Of a stretch of DNA of 64,000 nt, positions 22,101 to 32,131 are shown one piece after another; within the stretch, counting starts at the first letter, position 1, and each line of letters starts with the position of its first letter. Source of the stretch: Haplosporangium gracile (Eukaryota > Mortierellomycota > Mortierellomycetes > Mortierellales > Mortierellaceae); NCBI GenBank assembly GCA_015499985.1, contig JAAAUF010000067.1, forward strand, positions 1,082 to 65,081, in the 5' to 3' direction. The notes beneath the pieces were generated by a model, which saw only the letters and a list, made by a program, of their open reading frames with translations, was not told where the DNA came from and did no database searches. A program made the translations under genes and the position numbers.

Positions 22101-25100
22101 TTTTGGATCGCCAAGGGAGGGAGGTTGTTGTCGGGTGTCTCAGCGGGGACTTGAGTGGGTGAATGTGCATCGGGTGTGGTCTTCTCTTGCACAACCGCCA
22201 CCTCCTCGGCCTCAACTGGTGAGCGAGAACTCTCGTGCTCCGCTTCGTCTTGATCGTCCTGGGCAAATGTGTTGGCGTCGTTGTCGTTGCGAGTCTCAGG
22301 ATTAACAGCGATCTCGTCCTCATCCCATCCCCAGGCATCCTCGACAATTTCAGCGGCCGTCTTGGTGTGAGTCTGATGCATGATAGATCCGATTCTGCTC
22401 CCTGTTCTAGATGGTCGCTCCTCGGACTTTTCGGCATCAAGGTCTAGAGACTCTGGCACAGTCCCAACATGAGTGTTCGTGGTGTTAGGTGCAGGCTCTG
22501 CAGAATGCAACCCAACATCAATGTCCTGATCATTCCAAGCATCGTTTTCCAGAGCCTTATCAAGGTCAAACTCGACCTCCGCGTCAGTAGAAGTTGGCAG
22601 GACAAGCGACCCGAAGCTGGGCAGAATTTGTTGATTCTCATGTTCCTCGAGCTGGTTCGATACAGGACTCTCCTCGGCCGAAGGCGTCTCTGCAATAGTG
22701 GAGGCAGGGATGAGAGTATGAATCTGAGCCTGAACGGGGGTCTCGTTGAAAGTGGAGACATCGTTATCGGTCCACATGTCCTCCTCCATGGCTGCCTCAA
22801 TGGCATGGTCCAGGTCCATTCCCAAGGCAGAGAATGGGTGGTTATCTTTTGCGACGACATCCTCTGAGTGAACAGACACATGTGAGTGCCCGGTAGGTTG
22901 ATGTTCGTGAAGGGCCTCGAACTCTTGACCAGATGTAGCACCGTCCTGGTTGTCCCATGCATCCTCCTCGAGGGACGCCTCAAGGGAATGGTCAATGCTC
23001 AGGGCATCCGCAGTTGGTTCCTGGTGCTTGTGAACATTTCCTTGCACGAGCTCGTTAAGTGGTGCAGTCTCCGGAACAACAGCGACAGGCTCGTTCTGGA
23101 GTTCCTGCTCAAGCTCTTGCTGAGGAGGCAAGGTCGATTCAAACGACATATCACCTTCCTGATTGTCCCATGCGTTGTCCTCAATGGCGTTCACAATAAT
23201 CTGATCAATTCCAAAGGTATGCGTTGTCACTTGTGTCGAGTGGAATTCTGTTGTTTGCTCGACTGTGGGTGCAACATGGTTATGGATCTCCTGGACATCG
23301 ACATCGGCAGCGGGTGTATCAATGTGGGGCTCAGCTTTAGCAGACTCGCGTTCTTGGTCGATCTGAACATTTTGGTCGTCTCCCCATGCGTCACCCCCGA
23401 GGGCGTCGTCGATGGACCGTTCGACGTCGAATGCGGTTGCCACCGACTCTGGCTCTCGCTCTGGCTCAACCTTGGTGGCAACAGGCAGAGGCTCGTCGGT
23501 AATTTCAATGTCCTGATCGTCCCATGCATCCTCCTCAACAGCATCCTTCAAGAGATCGTCCTTAACAGGAGCAGTTGCGGGCATGCGTGTGCTAGGCTTG
23601 ACGGGTTGTTGTGCAGGGGTTTCGGAGAAGTCCGAGACAGATCTCTCCTGCTGGTGAGTAACATGAGAGTAGGCGGCATATGCTGCGAACCCGCGAGCTG
23701 GCGAGGCGGATTTGAGGTAGAGCTTCTCAGGCTTGTCACCGAACAAATCCGAGACTGAACGTTCCTTAGGGCTCGTTGGAGAACGTGCGTACGCAGCGAA
23801 TCCACGTACAGGCGACGTGGCAGATTCACGGACAGGAGAATCAGCACGAGCTGGCGAGAAAGCAAATGCACGGACAGGAGAAGAAAGTTGGCCGTAATGC
23901 TGGTCAGACTTGTCGGCAAAGAGATCAGAGACAGATCTCTCCTCGTTCACGACGGCGGCGGGTGCAGCAGGCACGACGGGGATCTCGGCAGGAACGGCGT
24001 CATCTTGATCAGCCCATGCATCCACCTCCAAAGCTGCATAGAGATCAAGTGAATCGGTCTGGTTGCTCCATGCATCTACCTCCAGCGTGCTTTCCTTGGG
24101 AGTTGATGCCATAATATCTACGTGCTGAGAAGCAGGAGTTTCGACACCATGGACTGCGGAGGTCTCAACATCCAGCAGTGGACTAGGTACATGCGCTTCA
24201 ACGATCGCATCCTTGACCGTAGCCAGCTCCGGCAAGTCATCATTGGCTACTTCCTCCTTCAAATTATCGAAAGGACCAGGCTCAGCAGCAGCCTCGACAT
24301 CATGAAGATCCACGCTGGGTTCGACCAAAGGTTGTTCAGGTTCTGCTAAGGCATGCGACTGCGTCTTCTGATGCTCGACAACAGGTACTTCCTGACGATG
24401 AGCTGGCGTCTCCTTCGACTCGCCGCTCACGAGAACGCGGGTAAAAGTGTTGTCAACAATATCCACGTCCTGATCACCCCAGGCGTCGCCGTCTAAGCCA
24501 TCAATAATATCCTGATCGACGTTCTCCACTAAAGGCTGAGTCTCTTCTGCCTCTGGCTTGGCATCCATGTGTGTCTCAGGAGTGGCTTGTGTTGCAGGGG
24601 GGGTTGAAATGTCAAGTGTAGGCTCGACAACTACGTTCAGTCCCTGATCTGTCCAAGTGTCCTCGAGACGTTCGTCAATGGCATGACTGAGCCCCTCAAT
24701 GTTGACGGTCGAATCCTGGGAAGATGCTTCAGCAACAGACTCAGAGGGGAGCTCCTCTTTCTCAGTCTTCTCTAGCAACGGCTCAGTAACTGACCACAAA
24801 TCAGTGCCGTCGATGGCCGCTGCGTCGCTGAAAGGGTTGGCTGGATCGCGATCATCACTGACTGAGTCGTCTACAGTCTCAGCAGCCGACGCGGCTTCCC
24901 CCTGCTCCTCCAAATCGGCGACCTTGACATCTTCAACTGATGGTGCTTTAACAGCCTGCTCCTCAACAGCGCTAGTCTCCACTGCATGCGACAATGAGTC
25001 CGTCATTGTCTCCTCAACAGCATCCGGCAAGCTCTGGGGGACAGTATTATCAGCAAGAGGGAGCGCCAAATCAGATGGGGTCGCGACGTTAGAGGTGTCG

Positions 25101-28100
25101 ATCACACGCTCAGACGAAGAAGTTGCCTGGTTATCGTCTGCATTGACATCCTCCTCGTCATCCAGGGTTTCCAGGTGATCCGCAGGCGCGCCACCAACTG
25201 GCTGAGGCTCACCGCGCTCCATCAGCTCCACGACGTCATCCTCCATGACGAATTTTGGTGACTCGTCGTCGCTGAAAGGTGTGCTGATCGATCGATCCAT
25301 AGGCACTCCTCGCTCCATGTGCTCCAGGTAGTCGTCGTCATCGAGGATCTCGTTCAAACGGTTGGAAGACATATTCCTGCCAGTGTAGGCAGTCGAAAGG
25401 TCACCATAGATGTCACTGCCCTCCGAGTCAGAAGCGGACCGCTTCAATTCGCCAATGCTTCCCCTCGAATCAGACCGGAGCGATGGTGCGGCGTCTTCCT
25501 TGACAAGGAGGTGCGAAGTCACAGCAGCATCAGCGTAATAAGGTTTCTTGTGGTCAAAAGATACTGAGCCTCCAGAATGAACTCGAGAGTTGGTTGCGAA
25601 TGGAGAGATTTCGGAGCATTCGCCTTCCTCTAGGACGGCGACTGGGTTATGCTGAGTAGCAAATAGAACCTAAACGAAGTAGTTGATAGACGAAGTGTTA
25701 GCGCAATGTTCGTTACCGTTGTTGACAAGGGGTTCACTTTCCTGAGAAACCAAAGCAAGCGCATACTTCTCTGACTTCAGAGTCATGCTCATCGTCGCTC
25801 GCCTGGTCGGCATGTTTGGTCTCGTCAACAATGGCTGCCGCTTCAATATCTTCAGTCATATCCTCAGACGCTTCAACTGTACTCGCCGCGAATGATTGCT
25901 GCTCGATCTGGTCGTGGGTGTTGTCGACTGTTGATGATACGACATGGGGTTTCTCATGCTGGTAAGATTCCTGAGCTATTTCATCCAACGATGGGTTGTC
26001 CAGAGCGGCTGACTCGAGCTCCTCGCCTTCGATAACCCCGTCCATATCAAAGCCCCATGACTGCTCAGCTTCAGCCGCCTCAACAGCATCGCTCGGTCTA
26101 GCGGAGTCAACACTGTGAATCTCTTCAGGTACAGCACGATGCAGGTTGCGCTGGGTGTCGAATTCAAAAACGGTGGTGTCGGTGTGAGAGGGCTGTTCTT
26201 GAGCCAGTTGGTTAGGTTCGTCCGTTGTCGTATGATCAACAATTACTGCCAACTCCTGGTCGTTCTCGTAATTGTCGGTGGAAAGTGTCGCTGAAACGGG
26301 TGGCATCACGACATGCTCTGAAAAGGAGTCATCTGTGGTACTAGTATGAGATTGCTGGAAATCCCGTTGATCAAAAGTATTATCCTATATGAAAAATTGG
26401 GATTTATCAGCACAGGGAGCAAGCAGGCATGATAAAAATAAAATATCTGCTGAAACCATCTGTTAAAAGTATCTTCGACTTACATGCTGATCGGCGGTAA
26501 AAGACGCTGAGCGAATTTCCTGGACAGCGGCTTCCTCAATGAGCTCAATAGCTTGGTCGTCATAGTCCCACGCATCTGCATCGCTCTCGTGAGCCTGGTG
26601 CATGGCTGGATAGGTGGGTTCCACAGCGGCGACCGAGTTGTCGGGCCGTTCAACCTCGTGATCTCCGATTTGATCTTCTACCGCGATCGGTTCGTCAAAG
26701 CCCCATGAAGACTCGATTTGCTCAACTTGTGGAGTGTCGCCAATCTCAATCTTGTCCTCAAACCCCCAAGAAGCTCTGACAGCATCGCCTAATATCGTGC
26801 TGCTCAAGTCGACGCCAACCTTCACTTCAGTGTCTGCTGTCGTTTCCTGATGCTGATGTCCTTGAGTAGCGGCGGTAGTGACGACGTCGATGGTGTCGTC
26901 AAAGCCCCAGGCGTTTTCTCCTTGGCGTTGCTCTGGCTGAGCTGTCTCATCGATATGAATGTTGTCGTCAAAGCCCCAGGCTGACTCTCCTTCATGCTGA
27001 TCTGGGTGGGCGGTCTCGACAAGCTGAGTGATGTTTTCGACAATTGCGATGGGTGCTTCTGGGAGATCCTCTGCTTGAGTACCGCCTTCGATGTCAATGT
27101 TATCATCAAAGCCCCAGGCAGCCTCGACTTGGTGCAGATCCGGCTGCACAGTCTCATCCACATGCAGATTGTCATCGAAGCCCCAACGCGTCTCATCCTG
27201 GTGGATGGGTGGTCGCACCGCCTCGCGAATATGAACATTGCTTGGGTCCTGGGTTGGTCCTCTGTATGACTGGTCCTGTACATTCTCTTCAGCTTGGATA
27301 TTGTCGTCGAAACCCCAGGCAGCCTCCGCTGGTGGTTCTGCAGTCTGAGGCTTAGCTCCGCCTTGAATGTCGATAGGTTCGTCAAAGCCCCAAGCCTCTT
27401 CCACCTGTTGTTCGCCGGGCTGAGCGCCACCCTCAATGTCGGTCTGGTCGTTAAAGCCCCATGCAATCTCTTCCTGGTGGTGATGGTGGTCTGACGGGAC
27501 TTGGTCCTCGTATTCGTCGTTATTCCAGGATTGCTCCGTGTCGTGCTGATCTACAGGTGACAATGCCTCAAAACTTGGAACAGGAGCAACTACGCAAAGA
27601 AATAATTAGAATAATTAGCTGGGGAAAAGAGGGAAGAAGAACGGTGTAAAGTATAATGACCAAGAGACTTGTTAAAGATGTGCTACCTTCAATTGGTAAT
27701 GGCACTACTGGGTGATGGTAGACTGGGATGGGTGCACGGGTGGGTATGGGGTGAGTTGATGAGGTGTGTCGGTGTTCCTGCTCCCGTTCCTCCTCAGTGT
27801 CATCCTCACTACTTTCCTGATGGGCGTCCTGCAGCCAGGCCTGACGGACATTCTCGGAAGATACGTGTTGTTGCTGTTGGTGCTGAGCCTGCGACGCACT
27901 AGGGTCTAGATAGGCCTGCACAATTCTTGAATGAAGAACAGGGCTTTGGCGCATCCGTTCCCTCAGCTTGGGTGCTGCTCCGCGAAGTATTTGTGAAGGG
28001 CTGCCCTGGGACCTCGTCGAGGACGACGACGATGACGAAAACTCGCGGTGGGCGTGATGTGACTTTGGAGATGAAGAGTCGAGCGGGATAGATGTAGAAC

Positions 28101-28647
28101 TCCGTTGCTGTTGCTGATGTTGGTGATGTTGATGTTGCTCCCACTGTTGTTCCTGACCGTGATGTGAGTGATGATGAGGCGAGGCATCATAAGACTGTTG
28201 CTCGTAGCGGTAGTGTTCCTGACGTCCCTGGTCAAAGTCATGCTGTACTTGGGGTTGTTGCTCATGTTGCTGCAGATGTTGTTGTCCAAAGGAGCTGCTG
28301 GTTGCAGTCAGGGCCCGTGAGGTGGTCGTAGTCGTGGTAGTAGTTGCAATTGAAGACGAAGAGGACGTGCTTCTCGTAATTGTTGTTGTTCCTGTCGTGG
28401 TCGGGTTAATAGAGGTGGTGATAGCGTGAGCTGGACGAGGGGTTTCGACCTGGACTTGAGAGGAGAACGGGGCGGGAGAGACGGGACTCTGTCTGGAGAT
28501 GATTGGACTCCTGATGACGACAGGTTCCCATGGCAGGTCATCGTCGCCTTCGGAGGCACTGGCAAACTCATCATTTGAGTCTGAGGTGTCCTCGCTGTCG
28601 TGGACGTAATGGTCATGGTGGCGGTGGTCACGGTGCGGCGTGGCCAT
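19124..28647 (-). CDS. Giant disordered protein with ~25 Trp-acidic repeats and a C-terminal amphipathic helix, unknown function
   Basis: Not a family I recognise. Four exons (27687-28647, 26484-27589, 25767-26384, 19124-25669) join in frame to 9,231 nt, 3,076 residues. The start MATPHRDHRHHDHYV is the first Met after an open leader. The N-terminal third is His/Gln/Ser-rich. Residues about 320-900 carry a dozen copies of xxxWGF-[DN]-[DE]-x-[IL]-x-[IV] (EAAWGFDDNIDIEGG, ESAWGFDDNIHIDET). Exon 4 carries about 13 looser copies (EDAWDDQDIEITDE, DNAWDNQEGDMSFE, EDAWGWDEDEIAVN). Three ERSVSDLF/ERSVSDF boxes with SPVR/SPAR sites lie at 23610-23950. Downstream are basic boxes (RQQRARLAARGKPLPP, LQKQRERLEKKR), a Gly-rich run, and near the C-terminus SWSFGSWVSSAVAAATDKI followed by DQAYETLDPEYSR. 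No globular domain or TM is visible. The repeats resemble delta-COP-binding Trp motifs (ArfGAP1, Dsl1), so a membrane-trafficking scaffold is my guess, held loosely. Confidence 0.75.
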
Positions 28648-30032
28648 TGTCAAGCAGTTTGACTTAAGAATCTCCCTGGTAATAGTTCCGATAGTAGTCG
28701 TTATTGCTGTCGAGTATGCTGTGTCGTGTACAGGGTTGGACTCTCCCGACCTGGCTAACTGTTTGTGAGAGAGACGTGGCCGTGAGGGAGATGATGAGGC
28801 CAGTTGGAGTGAGAGTAATATATTAGAAGGGTAACGGGACGCGATAATAAAAGAAAAAGAAAGAAGAAAAGGGAAGAGGGGCTGGGGGAGTGCGAGGGAG
28901 TCCCAAGACCACAGAGCGACACACAAGGATGCTGTGATAAAAAGAACAGGCTCAGAGAAATGAAAAAAAGAAGTGATGTGCTCGCTACAGGGATGAAAGA
29001 GAACAAAAAATGCGATGGTGACACGTATTATGATTGGCTAAGCTTCGTGCTGCTTGCCACGTAACGAGCGAGTGTAGAAGGACTTCGTCCTACACATTTC
29101 ATCCCTCAAGAAAAGACTATGTAGGGTTTTTCTTATATACCTATGCTTGGTCAACAGCACCAATACCCATACTTCAAGATTATTTAACGGTCAACACATA
29201 TACAGAGCATTACCACCACAACCTATTCAGCGCCTGGTGTAATCGAGATAAGATGTTGACCTCAACATCTCAAACTACAACCTACCTTTTTATTTTATGG
29301 TGCGTCCTTCGTAAGTCATGAATTCGCCAAGCAACCCTTGAAAAGTTGAACTCAGTGATCAAGACAAGCCAGCAATCACATGGTCCATGTCTCTTTGACA
29401 TGAATGCATTCATTGTTGATTGCATGCTATACTTTTGCTCTAAACTACCATATCTCTCATCTTTACATTACAAGACATTCAATATGAGCCACAAAGAAAA
29501 AGTGACAGGACAGTACTAACTTGTTTCTATTAGCTATGAACCGCCTTACCAGAGAAATGCATGGCGGCTGTCTTCATTTTTGTCCTTCCCTTTTGCTGAT
29601 GGGCCCTCGACTAGGCAAGCTCGTTGTTTGTGCTGTTGTTCGATCCTATCCATATCAACTATTTTGTTGGGTACGTATTTGTTTGTTTACTTTTTATTTT
29701 TTTTATCAATGGGTCAACATACCCAATCAACGAACCCGTACACCAGCTAGTACACATGTACGATACACAGCGTAGGGCGAGTCAGTGCGCTTTGCTTCGG
29801 AAATTGTATTTTTGGGGAGGTATAAAAAGGAGTCTGAACAAATGGGCCCAATTGATTCGTGTAAGATGTTGGGGTTTGACCGAAGCCACACATAAACAGT
29901 TGGCCAGTGCCACCACTTTTTTACATAAATATTTCTCTTGTTCCTCTTCTTTCCATCCTTACCTCTCTTTCTTCTCCTGCACTACTCCCTACACCCACAC
30001 ATCCACACACTCACACACTCCCTTTCACAACA
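28648..30032. other. Divergent promoter region between the Trp-repeat gene and the 82-residue gene
   Basis: About 1.4 kb with no gene I can support. The left 400 bases are purine-rich on the plus strand, i.e. a pyrimidine-rich leader for the Trp-repeat gene. The right end holds a clear TATA box (29821-29827) and a CT/CA-rich leader for the small gene at 30033. Confidence 0.6.
29821..29830 (+). promoter_or_regulatory. TATA box of the 82-residue gene
   Basis: TATAAAAAGG preceded by GGGAGG, about 210 bases upstream of the ATG at 30033. It is one of the best TATA boxes in the window. The sequence between it and the ATG turns into CT-rich then CA-rich leader (29936-30032), the pattern of strongly expressed fungal genes. 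Confidence 0.55.
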
Positions 30033-30281
30033 ATGAACAGAACCGAAGCAGTTATCATCGACCTCACCTCCGGTGCTGAGCGCAGGAACTCAGTCGTCCA
30101 CCAAGTCGACACCGCCTCCACTGCTACTCAACCCTACTATTACAAGATCTCCATGGTCGAACTTCAAGCGCCTCGAGTCGACTCATTGACCTGCCACGAC
30201 CTCTTTGACGAGATGGAGCCCTACTTCAAGTCCCAGAACCACCACAACTCCCAAGCACATACCGTCCGTGCTAAGCTCTAA
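30033..30281 (+). CDS. Small 82-residue protein of unknown function
   Basis: Single-exon frame of 82 codons plus stop with start context ACAACAATGA, good for fungi. The frame is open upstream through the leader, but this is the only Met that follows the TATA box and CT/CA-rich leader closely. The protein begins MNRTEAVIIDLTSGAERR and contains VDTASTATQPYYYKISMVEL and CHDLFDEMEPYFKSQ. There is no signal peptide, TM or known motif. VIIDLTSGAERR resembles a SUMO-interacting core (hydrophobic-hydrophobic-hydrophobic-Asp-Leu-Thr), but this is speculative. Codon use favours C-ending codons (ATC, GTC, CTC, TCC), as in highly expressed fungal genes, which is the main reason to believe it is real. Nothing about its job can be read from its neighbours. 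Confidence 0.6.
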   Translation: MNRTEAVIIDLTSGAERRNSVVHQVDTASTATQPYYYKISMVELQAPRVDSLTCHDLFDEMEPYFKSQNHHNSQAHTVRAKL

Positions 30282-32117
30282 AGCCCATTTCCTTTCCTTT
30301 TTCTTTAGGGCTCTTCTTTCAGGGCCGGACCAACGCACCCGCCAACAAACGGACAATGATAGCCATCTTTAGCATATGCCTCTCTATCTACCCGAATATA
30401 TCTTAATATCCTTTTTGCTTTTCAGTACCATAGTTGAATAATAAAACAACCTATTGCATATTTCTGTAATCCATTGGCTCTTGCTATTAAACGTCTTTAT
30501 ATACAAACGAGAAAGCTGACGAAGTAATCGGGTAAACAGTAACAACCTTTGAGGCAACAACCAAGGTGGTGCACTAAAAATAAGCAATGGCATTTCGACA
30601 AGAAAAAAAAAAGATTTCCTTTTTTTTCCACCTTTCCCACGGACGGACCTGATTTGGGCAAAATGGGAAAAAGGGGGTTTCTTTTTGTGACCCCGCAGGT
30701 GTGGGATAGACAAGCAACACAGGGAAAGATAAGGTCCCTATCAATTCGACCAAGGGTTCATACATGAACGTAGAGGAAAGAACGAAAGAAGAAGCTGGGC
30801 ATCCTCCTTTTGGTCTCTTTTTTCTTACGTACAAGTCACATTGGGTCAAGTAAACATGAGCTGACAAGCGAGATTGTGTCTGCTTCAAGTCTATTCTCAT
30901 TGTGTTCTCGACCCATCTCAGCGAAGATCACAGTTGACTGCGAAGGAAAGTGTATACTGAGGACATCGATGATAAACATATACTCAGAGTTACGGAGGAG
31001 TTGAAGCTTTTCTCTTTCTGAAAAAAAAAACAATAACTGTCCATGGGAAACATCAGCGGTTTTTTTTTTTTGGTATCAGTGAAACGGAAGTGTGCGAGCA
31101 AAAAACGAAAATAAAGATGACTATATCACTTGACGAATTCCAGTCTGGTTTTTTCCTTACTATATCCCTTCCTTTTCTTCCACTCCCTTTGTCTTTGCAA
31201 AAAGATATATGCCGCTATAGATTGTTAGAACAAGAAATGTGGATCCATATTTCGAAAAAAAAGAGACAAAGGCGTTAATGCAACCACGGGCATGTTACGG
31301 CCCTCATCTGTATTGACAAACCGTATCTTGTTGCAGACAGATCAAAGTTGTTGTAGTTGACAGATTTGAACCTTTCTTTCTTCTTTTTCTAGATTGAGCT
31401 TGAAAGGATTTGTGTGAATTTAAGGCTTCTCAGGCTCTACAAGAATCGAGCTGGGAGTGATAGGCTTACGGCAACCTTTGCTCAGGGCGGATCACAGGAG
31501 TAAGTTGAGCGGGAGGTGAAGTCCAAAGGAATGACAAACGCCTCGTGAGCTTACGGCTCGCTCACCTGACTTTGCCAGGCGGGCGTCTTGATTCGATTTC
31601 AGGCACCATTGCTGATCACTCTGCCTGTACCCTTGAGGGATCAGGAATAATTTTGATCAAAAATAATAAGTGGGCATCGTCAAAAAATAATAATAATTAA
31701 GATTTCGGGCAGCAACCATTACTCTCATTCACTGCCCCTGCAGCTCGATATGGACAACTTTAGCGAAGACAATTGCACAACAAAATAAAGTAAAGAACGA
31801 GCATGGCAATGTTCTTTGCGAGATGTAAATAGCGGTAGAGAAGAATAAAGGCAAGTAAACAGAGGAGGATATTAAGACAGGCTTGTGCGCCACTAAAATC
31901 GTTTGTTGTTTATTTTTCGACCTACCCAAAAAAGGAAGTGGTTCCTTGACCCAAATGCATGCTCGCTCCCTCTTTGCGTCTTAACACCCTTTGTTCCTCT
32001 TCTTCTACATTCACAACCTCATTTCTTCCCTCTATACTTTTCCTTCAACTCGCGCAATTGCACATTCGCTTACAATATAAACCCACCCACCACCTTTTCC
32101 CTCAACGTACATGAGGC
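30282..32117. other. Intergenic region with a GC-richer structured stretch
   Basis: About 1.8 kb without a coding gene. It holds the 3' UTR of the small gene, A/T-rich filler with poly-A/T runs, and at about 31430-31660 a segment of different composition that can fold into hairpins (see findings). The last 150 bases are the CT-rich promoter of the Artemis gene with a TATA-like AATATAAA at 32074-32081. Confidence 0.55.
32074..32081 (+). promoter_or_regulatory. TATA-like element of the Artemis gene
   Basis: AATATAAA about 40 bases before the ATG at 32118, following a CT-rich stretch. If used, transcription would start close to the ATG and the leader would be very short. Confidence 0.35.
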
Positions 32118-32131
32118 ATGTCCACCTTTGA
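32111..32131 (+). promoter_or_regulatory. Six-codon upstream ORF overlapping the Artemis start codon
   Basis: ATG at 32111 reads six codons (MRHVHL) to a TGA at 32129-32131, running through the main ATG at 32118 in another frame. If the transcript begins upstream of 32111, ribosomes must skip or reinitiate to translate the nuclease. Confidence 0.4.

Noticed and set aside
22469..23758. Plus-strand frames inside the giant minus-strand gene
   Set aside because: Shadow frames: the minus strand has the repeated Trp-acidic code and a frame of more than 2,100 codons; the plus frames lack any motif.
31587..31603. tRNA gene suggested by a T-arm-like stem-loop
   Set aside because: No matching acceptor stem, anticodon arm or convincing A box at the right distance; reported only as part of a structured stretch.
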